A stretch of 64,000 nt of DNA from Podocnemis expansa. Its lineage: Eukaryota > Chordata > Testudines > Podocnemididae. Each line of letters opens with the position of its first letter. Within the stretch, counting starts at the first letter, position 1. The notes under the pieces are model-generated. The model was given only the letters and a program-made list of their open reading frames with translations. It was not told the DNA's origin and searched no databases. Both the position numbers and the translations under genes were made by a program. Shown one piece after another: positions 45,935 through 58,054 of the stretch. Location of the stretch: NCBI GenBank assembly GCA_007922195.1, contig ML681963.1, positions 51,468,084 through 51,532,083 of the forward strand, read 5' to 3'.

Positions 45935-46150
45935 CCAGAATGCTGTTCCAGGGCCCAGTATTTGTATGGGCTCAGTGTTCCAGGGCCCCTAAAAATAGGA
46001 AATGGAGCCAGAACTCTGCATTCCAGGGCCCACCATTTAAAAAAAGCAGGCCCAGAACTCAGCGTTCCAGCTCCATTTTCAATTTTTAGGGGCCCCCTGA
46101 AAACTGAGCCTCTAAAAATAGCAGGTCCTGGAATGTCATTCTGGTGCATT
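45935..46150. repeat. Imperfect hairpin, MITE-like, class unknown
   Basis: The left arm reads CCAGAATGCTGTTCCAGGGC, then GGGCTCAGTGTTCCAGGGCC and CCTAAAAATAGGAAATGGAG. The reverse complement of the right arm reads CCAGAATGACATTCCAGGAC, then GGCTCAGTTTTCAGGGGGCC and CCTAAAAATTGAAAATGGAG. The arms are about 80 bp around a 50-bp centre. I could not define a target duplication. Confidence 0.6.
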
Positions 46151-46451
46151 CTGTGAGGGCAGGAGTAGCCCCAGCCCGAGCCTGCTCTGACTGAGCATGT
46201 TAAATGCCTCTGAGCATGCTCAGTCAGAACAGGCTCTCTGTGGGAGCCTTAATCTGGGCCAGGGCTGCTCCACAGTGACATGGTGGCCAGTAAGGGAGTC
46301 TGGGGTGGGGGTTGGGGAAAGGTGAGCTGGCTTAGTGGGGAAAGGGTGCAGGGGAGGGGGTCAGCCCAGGACAGCAGGGGAGGATGGTGCAACATGGTGG
46401 GGGGTTGGGAAAGGGTTGGGGGACAAGTGGTGAGATGGGGTCCAGGGGCAC

Positions 46452-46706
46452 TAGCTGGGGTTGGGAGCAGTAGCTGAGGTAAGGGTAAGTGTATGGAGAA
46501 TAGTAGCTGGTGTGGTGGGGCAGGCATGTGGGGGGGCAGTAGCTGGGGTGGGGAGTAGGTGTGCCGGGGCAGTAGCTAGGGTGGGGGGCAGGTATGTGGG
46601 GGGCAGTAGCTGGGGTGGGGGCAGGCGTATAGGGATCAGTAGCTGGGATGGGGGCACTAGCTGGGGTGGGGGCAGGCATTTGGATGGCAGTAGCTGGGGT
46701 GTGTGA
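46452..46706 (+). repeat. G-rich minisatellite (about 33-36 bp unit)
   Basis: About eight or nine units start AGCTGGGGTGGGG and carry GCAGGYRTRTGGGGGGCAGT. The units vary in length, two being short. Many GGG/GGGG runs suggest G-quadruplex potential. The Pro/Thr/Ala-rich frames on the minus strand are a product of this repeat. Confidence 0.85.
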
Positions 46707-49084
46707 GGGGGGTCCAGATTGGCATGAGGGGGGGCCACCAATTTAGGAGGGTTCTGGGGTCCACCAAATTACACTTTAACCCCCTCTTTGAACCCATTAC
46801 CCTCCAGAGCTGTTTTTGGGGTGCCAGTACCCTGGACTCTGGTTTGAGGAAAGGCCTGGGGAGATGTTGGGGGGGGGGGGGGACACAAGATGTTGATCTG
46901 CTGCCTGTATGGAACCACTGTCCAAAACTCCTGTAAAGAGGTGCATAGAGGGCTGGATGCAACTCCAGCCTCGACTGACTGCAGATGTCCACTCCCCAGG
47001 GGATTCTGATACTTCCGGCAAACAGCCCTTGTAGTGAGTGGAGTCTGAGAGAGTGAAAATGTGCCAGACAGCAGTATGGGAAACAGTTCCTTAAAAGGCA
47101 AAACCAAACAATAGGAAACTCGTAAAGGGTAAGAGATGGGGTTCAGCTGGAAAAAGAGCATCTCAGGACACTACAGCAGTTCCTGGGTGCAATGGTGATG
47201 GACAGAGAGTAAATACTGAGAGAGGGAGAGAGACTGATGCTACCTAGTTTACAGTCTAAGAACTAGGCATCCAGTCAGGCCTTTCTCTCTATCTATCATC
47301 AAAAAGACCCGATCCAATGCCCATTATGTAGCTCATAAGGGCCTTAGTGCAAGGAACAGCTAAACATTCAGCACATAGCAAACTGGGGCTTTAGTCCATG
47401 CGGGGCTTTTGGTGCTACTGCAATCCAGTAACTAATCAGAAAAATAATGAAAGGAACCCTCTGATTGCCCCAAGTGGACTTGGATCACCCCAGCCTCTTC
47501 TTATTTCTCAAGGCTGCAGGACTGGGTGAGAAATCTCCCATTAATCGGTTTTCCTGCTGTCAACACCACAGCTCCTGTTCCAGGCCCAGCCAGAACCAGG
47601 AACACAGGAGTTTTGTTTTAAAGCTTTGTTCTCCTGACATCTGAGAAGCATGTCAGGGTTTGTTTCTCACAGCTGACACAGCCTTTGGGGGAAAGGGTCC
47701 TGGCCCAGACACAGACACAGACACAGACACAGAGGGCTTCTTAAGCTTTGAAAAGTACATTGTCTAAGAAGTGAAAAGAAGACAGAAGAAGAGTGACCAG
47801 AAAAGAGAGCAGCTGCCATCCTTCCCACAGGCAACTCCACCAAGCCCAACAATACCTGCCCCCTAGGCAGAGCTTAGCAGGCAGTCCTTACTGGCATACC
47901 TGCTTGCAAAGCCCCCAGGGATCCTGTGTGGATCAAATTACAAAGGGGAGCAGATTTTGGTATTAAATGTATTGCTGAGTTGTTTGAATGCAACCAGTGC
48001 CTGAAATTTAAAGGGAGGAAGAGGATAGATCAGTTATGCAGGTGAGAGGTTTGGTTAGGAGTGGGGAGAAAGAAGCATCAGGAAACCCCTTTTTCTTTGT
48101 CTTTTACAACCTACACACCTGTCTGCTGTCATTTTAGGTGAAAGTGTAGTATGAACACCTGACTCAGGACTACTTGGAAGGTGGTATCTTTATGCCTATA
48201 AATACAGCTGGCTGTAAGCCACTGAACTTCACTTTTTTCATCCTAGCTCCAGTTTCTCATTCTCACATTCCCCAGAGATTCCTGAACTGCCCTGTTCTCA
48301 AGAAAAAACAGTTTGTATTTTTCCCCTCCCCCATTATAAATAGCATTTCCCCCCCACTCATGAAATCTAGTAGTATTCAAAACTCGCTGTCATCTTCAGA
48401 GATTGCTGCGGTGTTCACAAGATTGGAAATGCCAAAGCAAACATTTACAAATGCAAGATCCTAGCTGTGGGAATGAATCGATTCAATTTGTAGGGTCTAT
48501 TGGCACAAGAAAGCTGCCCACAAGTGTTTGCTGTGTTTCGTATGTATCTCTCTGTGTGTGTTGTCCCCACTCCCCAATCAACTTTTACTACAACTACCCC
48601 ATTTTTTATTTTTATGGCTGTGAGAGATATTGGATATGTATTGGCGGAAAAGAGGATGGAAAAAGAGCTACTAAATGCGGAGAGGAAATCTCCAGTGAAA
48701 TACGTTCATTTGATTAGGCATTCAGCAGGTAACCCAAACATAATTTATGGCACTTACACAGCTGCACTGTGGGTTTGATTTGGCTGTGACAAACATCTTC
48801 TTCAAAGCAAGTCAGTTTCAGTGTAGCCAGAGCTCCAAGCTAAGTGAAAATTGTAGCAGGGCATTAAAGAAACAAAGAAAAACTTAGGGTAGCAGCAAAG
48901 GCGCTTGAGCCTATATTGACTCAGGGTTCTTATTCTGATCCTGGCCCCAAAGTGGGGTGAAAAGTTTTTTGTGTGATTGCAGTCTGTTTGGTCCCCCCTG
49001 ACTTCACTTCTTGTGTGAGGAGAAGAGGGAGAGTTGACTGGATCACAGACGGTAACTGCGCCCCCTGAAGCTGGGCACAGGCAA
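46707..49084. other. Host DNA, no gene recognised
   Basis: It includes a poly-G run (46868-46882) and a (CAGACA)n run (47707-47731). Nothing else was recognised. Confidence 0.35.
47707..47731 (+). repeat. (CAGACA)n microsatellite
   Basis: About four copies of CAGACA. Confidence 0.85.
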
Positions 49085-49087
49085 GCT

Positions 49088-49170
49088 GGAAATAACAGCT
49101 CTTAACCATTGGAACAACTGACCAAGGGAGGCAATGGGTTTTCCATCCTCAAGGCTTTGACCCTTTGCTT
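49088..49170 (+). mobile_element. CR1 3' fragment
   Basis: CTTAACCATTGGAACAACTG, ACCAAGGGAGGCAATGGGTT and TTCCATCCTCAAGGC match the CR1 3' untranslated region. Confidence 0.6.
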
Positions 49171-50507
49171 CTGATTCACATAGGGACAGGAACAAATGCC
49201 TTCTCTCAAGGTAAAATGTGGTCAGCGTTAGTATTGTGAGGATTTTTTTTCAGCAAAACCCAGCTGTGAGAATGTGCAAAGTGCAGAAGCCCGGCTTGAT
49301 CCTGGTGGGGAAGCAGTTAATATGCTGCTGGGAAATGAGATGTGTGCACAAGGCAGGCTGCTGACCACCCACTGGAGTCCTTCCCTCACACCAAGGACAG
49401 CTGTCAAAAAGCCTGCCTTTGAAAGTATCTGTGGAGCCCCCTATTTCGTTACTTGGAGCACCCCCACTCTGTCCTGCAGCACCTCCTTCCCATTATATCC
49501 TCAGGGACTGGTTTGCGGCCCAAAGTGGTGTTTTGCTGTTTGATTCCATGTCTTTGCACAAAGCCTCCACCTTTTATTAACATCTGGGCACCCTGCTACT
49601 GAGGCATGAAACCTCAGAGAAATACTGCCTGGAGGAGGGAAGGCCTTCACCCCATGCCAGCTCAGATGACCCACCAGCTCATGGGTCCACTTTGGAGCTG
49701 AGACAGGAACTAGAATTTTCTCTTTGGGAAAGTTTTGCAGCTGTCACCCCATCGGGGCTAGGTAAAATGCTTACCCAGTGGGGCCAGGAAAGTTAGGACC
49801 CTGAGCTACTGTGGAATAGAATGAAGCATTTATCTGTCACCCCTCTATTTTTTTATGACAGCATAACTGCCCCCGAACCCAGCCTGTGGCCATCAGCAAC
49901 ATTTATTTCATTCCAATCTGTCCCAGATTACGTCCCTCCCAGAAAGCAAGGTTCACAGAGCACAGTGGGACTACAGCTCCTCCAGCAGAAGTGGAGGGCT
50001 CTGTCTCTTTAGCTCTTCTCCCTGCAGTTTGCCTTCCATGCCAGACCTGGCTCAAGGCAGAGCAAGAGAGGTGGCTCTAATGGATCCATTTCCTTGTAAT
50101 GTGCAGGGAGTTACATGCATAATTCCATTTATTGTTAACATAACTCTCTCTGTGTCTGGCGGAGAGCGTGAGCTGCTGCAGATAGGGTGGCCTGGAAAGG
50201 CACTCTGCAGTTGCTAATTAAGTGGAAGAAAGTGGCCAGAGAGAGGGTAACCAAAGGAAAGTGAAGAGGTGAGAGGAATAATTAAAGACAGTGACGTGTA
50301 ACAGCTCTTTCACTGGTGCTCCTTGTGCTTTCCCCGGCAACTCCAGACTGTACAGAGGCAGCATGGAGGGGACGGGAAAGAGGTGGGGCCACTCTGTCTG
50401 GGATGTTTAAAGGCCCATAGGAGAGCTGTAAGGTGATTCTTTGAAGCAGCCAGCAGCCTGGCACTCTCGCCCTAGCTCTATGTGTGACTTTGCATGCCTC
50501 TCTATAC
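49171..50507. other. Host DNA, no gene recognised
   Basis: 50085-50225 (TAATGTGCAGGGAGTTACAT, TTGCTAATTAAGTGG) looks non-repetitive and could be noncoding conserved DNA. Low confidence. Confidence 0.3.
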
Positions 50508-51049
50508 CAGGGGTGGCCAAATTTATGGAACTCAAGAGCCACACAAGTTGATTGTTAAACCTTCGAGAGCCGCACTGAGGCATACAGCCATATTTTACCT
50601 ACTCCAAAATTACTAAGTTTAAAATTCATTGCCGACTTTAATTTTATCATAAATAGAGGGCAAATATTGATCCTACTAATGTCAGATTCTAATAATTACT
50701 TAAGGTTACCATGAAAACTAGACCTACCTATACAGTAAAAACTTAGCTTCTCCTAGTCCTCTCAGATTGTGCTGCCAGTTCTCCCCACCCTCTCAGACCC
50801 CCCTCCCTTACCCCCAGACCCTGATACTGGCTCCCCCAGGCCAACCCTCCCACTAGGGCCTCCTTACCTTGCCACTTCAGTAGCTAGGCACAGGCTGGGG
50901 CCCCTCACTGAGCATGCTCAGAGCCTCCTCAGAGCAGCAGATTTAAAACTCTTAGGTTGGGGCTGCTTTCCTCTGGCTTTCTTCCATGAGCTGCACTTTT
51001 TCATTCAAGAGCCACATGTGGCTCCCGAGCCACAGTTTGGCCATGCCTG
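50508..51049. mobile_element. hAT-like element, perfect 8-bp duplication
   Basis: The ends are CAGGGGTGGCCAAATTT on the left and CAGGCATGGCCAAACTG on the reverse complement of the right. The duplication ctctatac is at 50500-50507 and 51050-51057. Subterminal GAGCCACA/GAGCCGCA repeats are visible on both sides. It is 542 bp with no transposase. Confidence 0.9.
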
Positions 51050-51234
51050 CTCTATACAGTGTCAGCTCTTCTGAGCTGCAACTGTCTCTGGTGTGCAGTA
51101 CCCAGCTTGGTGGAGCCCTCTTCTTGAGGGAGGAGGGGTCAACTGGTGACTGTCATAAAAATATTAGTGACACCGAGATCCCATTGAATGAGCTGGCTCA
51201 TCTTCCTTGGCTCATTTGAGAAATCCAGCCTTGG

Positions 51235-51335
51235 TTCCCAGCTCTGCAGCTGCGTGGCCATGTGTGAACTGTGCTGCCAGTCCATGACTCAGTTTCCCCA
51301 CTATTTTAAAATGGGGATGATCTGTGCTGCACAGG
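51235..51335 (+). repeat. MIR-like fragment
   Basis: CCATGACTCAGTTTCCCCAC then TATTTTAAAATGGGGATGAT, the MIR core. Confidence 0.65.
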
Positions 51336-53149
51336 GGGCTCAATTTGCTCAGCCTACGAGCTCCTGGGATGAAGGTTCAGCTATATGGGCCAGGTCTCCT
51401 TGTTCCTATTGTTTGGCCACCTGGAGGCTGTAGTTTTGGAGCAGGAGGATGGCAAAGAAAAGCAGCCCTGCCCACTTCAGCAATGAAGGCCAAGGTTGAC
51501 AGTTCCATGCCCTAGCAAAGCTGGGCAAGGAGGAGCAAGGTGGGGTCACAGCTTCAACACAATCTGACAGCACACTACCAGCCTTTTGCCTGGTCATTGG
51601 CAGGCGCAGGAGCCTTAACTACAACTCAGTGGCACATCTAAAAGCCAAGCTCCAAAAAATCAGAGCAGATGCACATCCAACCTCAGCTATCGCCCACGGG
51701 AGCTGAGTGCAGGGGGTTGGTGTACATGGGTGCAGCTCCACCCCTGAGGTCACCACAGTGCGTTGATTGACACGTGCTGAGTCCAGAAGGCCACTCGCCC
51801 TCTGCGCCATGAAAAGCTATGACCTGCCTTACCTCCTCCCACCATGCATTTCTGCCCTGCCCTCCCAAACAGGCACTGGGGAAATCAGCAGTGTTCTCCA
51901 GCCCCCATCCCATGCTGCTTAGAACAGTGCGATCAGCAGGCGGGAAAGGGCCATTTATCTTGGCAATCAAGGCTTGGTTTACAAACCTTGTCCCTGGTGG
52001 CCATGTAAGGTCATTTGCAATCCCCAGCCTACCTCTGTGAACACAGGTAATTGTATGGACACCTCCGTGCCCCTGGTGCTGCGTGGAGGTGGGGAGGGGG
52101 GTCTGTTGCGTGCCATCTCTCTGGAGTGTTCATTAGATGTATACAAAAAAAAATCAATAGCAACGAGACGGCAGAAATGACAGGCCCCATTCATCAGTGG
52201 AGGAAGGAGTCAGGCGGCAGCTCAGGCTTTTCATGGCCATTGCTTATTCAAAATAAAGGAGCTGCAAACCAGAGCCTCAGACCCCCATAAATCAGCCCAG
52301 GATGTGACAGGGTTCAAGTCTGCACATCAGGGCCACTCTGGGGTCAGAGGTGCTGTTGCTCAGGCTGGACAGAGCGGGCCTTCCCCACCCCCACCCCTCA
52401 AGTGATCAGTCATTAGACCAAAAGAATTCACAGGAGCACTCTGTTTAAAGGACGGAGATTTATGGGGCCGTCTTGCTGGCAAGGCTGGGAGATAGCTGGG
52501 CATGAATTGCAAGAGCAAGGGAGATAACGCGGCAGCTGGATATTGATAGTGTTTCAGCAGGAAGTGGGGATCACCTCCTGTACCTGGCTGCAGATGCTCC
52601 TGGCTGGCTGAAACAAAGCCATGTCAAATTCTCCAGGCCTGCAAACGCCACCTCTGTGGAAGCCTTAAAACTCCAGGAGCAAAGAGCCTCTGTAGCTGCC
52701 CTGGAGCTCATGTCTGTTTTTCAAACACAGCTCATTGCCTGGTACGATTTTTAAACAGGATGTGGGAGTTTGGGGGGTATTCAAGGGATGGCTTACATTG
52801 TGGAATAAAGCCATTGGTGCACATCCATGTGAGATTATCAACACGCCCCACCAGGAATGCAAGGCTATAGGGTCAGATTCAGAGCTCTGGTAGCTGGTAT
52901 GGCACCATTCAACTCAGTCATGCTATGTCTGTTCATGCCAGCAGCAGATCTCACCCCAAAATCTTATTGCAGTTTTATCAGCTGATGTTTCCCTGCTGTC
53001 CCCTGGAGGGCCTGACTCTGAAAAATACACGTGGGGGGTGTCTACATGGCAAAGAAACTCCTGCAGTGCTGAGTCTCAAAGTCTGGTCTATGGACTCTGA
53101 TGCACAGAGCTAAAAATATCCCAGTGGGGCTGGAACCTGGACTCATAGT
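51336..53149. other. Host DNA, no gene recognised
   Basis: No supported feature. Confidence 0.3.
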
Positions 53150-54012
53150 CTATGCCCACACTAGCAAATCCTAGGCTATGTTTAGAATTTATTGTCAACT
53201 TAAGCACATGCTTAAGTCAACTTAATAACTCCTGCCCTATAAGTTGTCTTAAGCTTTTAAGTTGACTTTACAGGGCAGGAAGCCCTGGGCCCTGCCTCTA
53301 GTCCCGATCAGGCTCTGAGAGCCCAATGGCTCCAGGGATCAGATCCGGCCCCAGCCGCTTGCTGGCAAGCAGCTGGTAGCTGAATCCAGCTTCCAGCCCC
53401 TTGCAGCAGGCTGTGGGGTCGGGACCTGGTTCCTGCAGAGGGGGCCTGGGAGCCTGATGAGGTTCCCAGCCCCTCTCCACAAGTGGCAGGGGCTGGCAGC
53501 CGGTTCCTATAGCCTGCGGAGAGGGGCTGGGAGCCCCATTGGGCTCCCACCCCCTTGCTCCCAGCCCACACAACCTGCTGCAAGGGGCTGGGAGCTGGAT
53601 CCAGCTCCCTGCAGCTTGCCAACTGTGGCTGTGGCCAGATCAGGTCCCTGGAGCTCATTGGGCTCCGGGAGCCCAATCGGGACTGGGCGCAGCAAGGGGT
53701 GGGATAGCCTTAAGTATGTCTGCACTGTGTCCAGCAATGTTTCCTCTAATTACTTGTAGACTGTATGCACAAACAATTTCTTTATGTGCGCAAAAACATT
53801 TCTTTGGGAGCACCAATATTAACACTATTGAATTTTTTTGTGCATACTTTATTTTGTTGTGTGCGCAGGTTTCATGACCTGTGTGCACACACACACACGC
53901 ACAGCTTAGAGGGAACAGTGGTGTCTAGTGCAGACATACCCTAAAGTTGACTTAGCAAAGTCAATTTAAAGTCGACCTTCTTAAGTCAACTTCCCAGGCC
54001 CCCCAAATGTAG
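53150..54012. mobile_element. MITE of the CTAC-ended type, with nested repeats
   Basis: CTATGCCCACACTAGC at the left and AAATGTAGACATAGGC at the right form decayed inverted ends. Subterminal AAGTTGACTT / AAGTCAACTT motifs occur on both sides (53195-53275 and 53943-53995). The middle (53285-53695) is GC-rich. Inside, 53706-53941 has its own inverted ends (AGTATGTCTGCAC and AGTGCAGACATACCC) and encloses a segment with TTCCTCTAATTACTTG and GCTTAGAGGGAACAGTG. This is layered insertion. Confidence 0.6.
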
Positions 54013-54215
54013 ACATAGGCATAGACTCTTAGGCCAGAACAGACCATGACAATCATTGTCTGACAGCCCATTGCAGGCCACAGGACTTTGCCCCCACCCC
54101 TCCAGCTATAGATCCATCCTCCTGGCTGAGTTCTGAAGCTTGCCAAGGGGGAAGCCCCAGGCTCCAGCCTCCTGCCTGCAGGGGAAACATCTACACTACT
54201 ATTTTTAGCTCCACT
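54013..54215 (-). mobile_element. CR1 LINE 3' end
   Basis: The plus strand reads CATAGACTCTTAGGCCAGAA, CAGACCATGACAATCATTGT and CTGACAGCCC, the reverse complement of a CR1 3' end. Confidence 0.7.
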
Positions 54216-55254
54216 GCTCAAACTCTGCAAGTCCAAGTCCATTGAATCAGGCTTGGAGACATGGTATAACAGCATTTCCTTGCAGTGTAGACACGTTGTC
54301 CAACCATCCATCCTTCCATCTGTCCCTCCAGCTGGCTACCAGGTAGGTGACCTCTGTGTCCTTTGCTGGAACATTTCAGAACTGTTCATCTGCATAGGAC
54401 CCTGTACAGACAATTCCCTGTTGTTCCAGTGGTCGGGGCATGATTTTCTGGATGAGAAAGAGGTGAACTCTCTAGCCATGTGATTTCTGTGTGTTTCAGA
54501 ATGGCTGTTCTACATGGCCCTAAGAAACCTCAGATTTATTGCAGCACTTTGGCGTATAAAGCTCAGTCATAGTTTACAAAGTCACGGTATTGTCAAGTGG
54601 AGCCATGAATTTCTGCTTTAAAAAAAAATCTGTAACACTGGCATTTTTTTGCTGATGGATAAGTGGATGTGCTAGTATCAGATAAACCAGATGGGGGGTA
54701 GAGGGGACCCTAACTGTTTCTGAGTTAAACTCTGAGCTGCAGTGCAGGTGAATGGGGCATGATTCTGGTGGCTCATGAAACTAAAGGGCAGGTTTCGGCT
54801 TTCCTCCCACACTTCAGATTGTCTTTGTTACAAAAGTAACATTGTGCACTTGCGTAGGTCATCTGCAGCAGGAGTTGAGCCTGGATTCAATCTTAAAGTT
54901 TGAGCTAATGGAGTCAAACTATAACAAGGGCATCAACTCTGTATGTGGCCTGGCCCTCACTGGGGAAGGACAGAGCAGCACCCTGAGTAGGTGTGGGTTA
55001 CACAGGTGTTAGTCCATGTGCAACAGCTTTACTGATTGCCTTTGCTTTCTGTTCACTGGCTTGCAAGCTGATTCATCACTAAGTCTTTATGATAACAGAT
55101 CTGAACAGTTTCCCCTTTAGCTCAACTCTTTGCACCTCCCAAGTGAAGTTAACTATGTAGGAAAATGAGAGCAGGTAGGGAAGAAAACCTAACTTACATA
55201 TGGGAGGCTCAGCTTATTGCAGATCCATAGCCTACAGTGTTCATAGCCTCATAG
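54216..55254. other. Host DNA, no gene recognised
   Basis: No supported feature. Confidence 0.3.
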
Positions 55255-55275
55255 CCTACTGTGGATTCATAAATT

Positions 55276-55620
55276 CAGGACTGGCCCAAGGGTTTTTGCT
55301 GCTCTAGGCCAGCAGGGGTTTTGCACCCCCCGTCTCCCCCCCCCGGCCATTGGTGGAGCGCCGGGATCCAGCACCGCACAGGAAGCAGCACTGCTGCCAG
55401 GATCTGGCCCTAGCCAGGGATCTGGCTGCAGGGGTGGAGCAGCACCACTGCCAGGGTCTGGCCATGGTTAGAGGTTTGGCCACAGCCAGAGAGTGGCGCC
55501 ACAGGTGGGGGTCTGGCTGTGGGCAGGGAGCAGAGCAGCTCCAGCCCAGCCATTGGCACCCCCTAATTGTCGGTGCCCTAGGTGACTGCCTAGGTCGCCT
55601 CTATGGAAGGACTGGCCCTG
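55276..55620. mobile_element. hAT-like element inserted near a CR1 3' tail
   Basis: The ends are CAGGACTGGCCCAAGGG on the left and CAGGGCCAGTCCTTCC on the reverse complement of the right. The duplication is cataaatt (55268-55275) and cataggtt (55621-55628), 6 of 8. The interior is GC-rich, with TGCCAGGATCTGGCC-like repeats. Confidence 0.75.
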
Positions 55621-55735
55621 CATAGGTTCCAAGGCCAGAAGGGACTGTTGTGATCTAATCTTGACCATCTGTGTACCTGGGCCACAGAACTTCCCCGAAA
55701 AAATTTCTAATAGTTCAGCTCTTTTGACAGTGTTG
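55621..55735 (-). mobile_element. CR1 LINE 3' end
   Basis: The plus strand reads ATAGGTTCCAAGGCCAGAAG, GGACTGTTGTGATCTAATCT and GGGCCACAGAACTTCCCC, a reverse-complement CR1 3' end. The hAT element separates it from its short ATTCATAAATT tail. Confidence 0.78.
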
Positions 55736-56304
55736 GCGCAAATGCCTCCCTGGGAGCTGCCAGATGGAAAAATCTGACTTTTAGGTTGATGCCTGCATAG
55801 GAGCTGAGCTCTTCTGAAAATGCAGCTGTCTTCACTAGGCTGATCATAGAACTGGGAGGCGAGGAGGAGTTTTCTCCAGAAAATTTTCTAAAATGATACC
55901 CCACAGCCTTTTAAATTTTGTTTTCATCAAAATGTTTGTTGGAAATTTTTGACTTTTCATTTGGCAAATGGCCCAAACTCAGAAAACACAAACAGGAAAA
56001 AAGTGTTCTTTCTGGTTTTGTTTTTCTGATGAAAAATGGAAGGCTTGAGGAAAGCAGCTCCTTTCCTCGGTTAGTTTTGTTTTGTCAAAGCTCAACAGTC
56101 CATCACAAAAAGATTTGGCTGAAGAATGTTCAACCAGCCATCCGCTTAACCCATAGGTGTGAGTCACAGGAGATTGGAGATGGATCTGCAATGTTGTTAT
56201 TAGGAACAAATGGCAAAAATGCCACTTTTGTGTTATGATCCAATTGCTCAATTATAGTTCGAATTGGATGCTTCAGACAGTTGGACCAGAAATAAGATGC
56301 AAAT

Positions 56305-56540
56305 TCTGAACAGGGTAATTAACTATTGGAGCGACTTCTGTAAGAAAGGAGTGGTGTCTTCATCCCTTGCAGTTGTTAAATCAAGACTGAATATATTCTA
56401 AAGGTTACACTCTAGCTCCAGCCAGGAGTTATGGGCTTGCTGCAGAAATTACATTGGGAGGCTGACTGGCCTTTGCTATGCCAGGGTCAGATTAAATGAT
56501 CATAATTGTTCCTTCTGGCCTTAAATCCATGAATCTAGGC
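56305..56540 (+). mobile_element. CR1 LINE 3' end
   Basis: GGGTAATTAACTATTGGAGC, CAGATTAAATGATCATAATT, GTTCCTTCTGGCCTTAAATC and CATGAATC, the complete order of a CR1 3' end. Confidence 0.82.
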
Positions 56541-56984
56541 ATCCTCAGTGTTGCTGGGGAGCAGGGAATGATTGTGGTAGATTGAGCTCTTGGATAATCA
56601 TGATGAAAGCAATGACAGGCTAATCTTCCCCTGCCAAATAACCCTGGTTTTAGGCAGTTTATTCACCTCAGTAAAATGAGTGGAACAGTTCTGTCTTTAT
56701 TATTTTAAATTAAAAGTGAAAGAGGAGAGCCTAGGATGTAATTCTCTCTTCTAAAGTAGCTCCTCATTACCCCCTGCAGTTTCAATTGAATGTAAGATCT
56801 CTTGCTTTCTGCTGTTACAGCTATTGCATAGGCAGTATCATAGGTGGGTGTGGCACTGGATAGACCAATCAGATGCCAGGTCCTCAACCTGGAGGATTAT
56901 TATTTAATGTAGACCCATCGAGCTGGGAGTGAAAGAGGAGGAATGGGGGGATAGGATATTATGGGTTAGGTTTTCTCCCACAAA

Positions 56985-57045
56985 AGCTCATGTGAAAAAT
57001 AAGTCTGTTAGTTTTTAAGTGCCACACCACTCCTTGGTTTGGTTT
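56985..57045 (+). repeat. Penelope-like 3' tail fragment
   Basis: AAAAGCTCATGTGAAAAATA, AGTCTGTTAGTTTTTAAGTG and CCACACCACTCCTTGG. Confidence 0.65.
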
Positions 57046-57716
57046 TTTTTTATTATTATGAGTTAAACACTGATGGTTGCTGTGTAGCTGGGAACATCAT
57101 TTTGCACCCAGAACTGGCCATCTCAGCCACTAGTGGGAAGATTCCTGTGCAGTAGAGTATAGCAGTCTAATTGGGGCAGATCCAAACTCCCCAGGATTAT
57201 GGGTAGGTGCTGGGTAGGTTTGAAAGCAGATGCATGATCCAACCCTAACGCTGGAGCCTTGTCATAAGGGGTTGAAAGAAAACTCCTGAACCCGAGTGGC
57301 TCCTGGAACGTGTGCTAGGGCTTGAAATCTGGCTTTGAATCATGTGTCCCTGGTAGAACCTTTTGGGACTCTCCAGGGCAAAAACCACCTGCTATTCAGG
57401 CACTCCCTTCCCCCCCACCAAACCCCCATCCTTCCAGAGAAACACCCCCCCCCAACCCCCCGCAAGCACTGGAGTCAGTTCAGAGCCTCTTGTTACTGCA
57501 GGTGAGACAGTGAAAAAGCCTTTCACTTCTGGGAGGGAGGGTGTTGTAAATTTCAGTGGGTTATTAAAGGGCAGACAGAGCCCCTGGAAATCCCCAATGA
57601 ACTACTCTTTCTGTGCTGCTGAGTGGGAAAGAGTATGGAATTAATGAAGGATTAATTAAAATAAGCAGTGCCAGAGGACAGGCTCTCAAGTTAGTCACAG
57701 GGCCTAGCTGGAGAAG
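57046..57716. other. Host DNA, no gene recognised
   Basis: It contains a C-rich stretch at 57408-57470. No supported feature. Confidence 0.3.
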
Positions 57717-58054
57717 ACCGTTCTTCGAGTGGTGCTCAGATACATTCAGTAGTAGGTATCTATATGCTGCAGTGTACGATTGGCCCTCGCCTGTCAGAGC
57801 AGGGTTGGTGGCCAACACCCCCTCTGACCACTCCCATGGCTATATATATGGCCCTGACTCTGATCCTCCCCAGTTCCTTTTTCCACCCTCAGCAATGGTT
57901 TCGGAACAGCCCTGGCCTTGTGATCACAAGTCCTTGTATGAACTGTCTGTCTAAGCTAGAGGACCTGTTTGTGGATATCGTTCCACTGAGAATCAGCACT
58001 TCTAAGGAATATGCGAGTCTGGAGCGGGAACATTGCTCCCAACAGCTGCCAGAG

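Noticed and set aside
46249..46741. Pro/Thr/Ala repeat 'proteins' on the minus strand
   Set aside because: They are translations of the G-rich minisatellite and flanking G-rich DNA.
57764..58054. N-terminal extension of the second DIRS Gag frame
   Set aside because: The frame is open, but it reads through the terminal repeat and the leader. Homology to the first Gag begins only at MPGF (58055).
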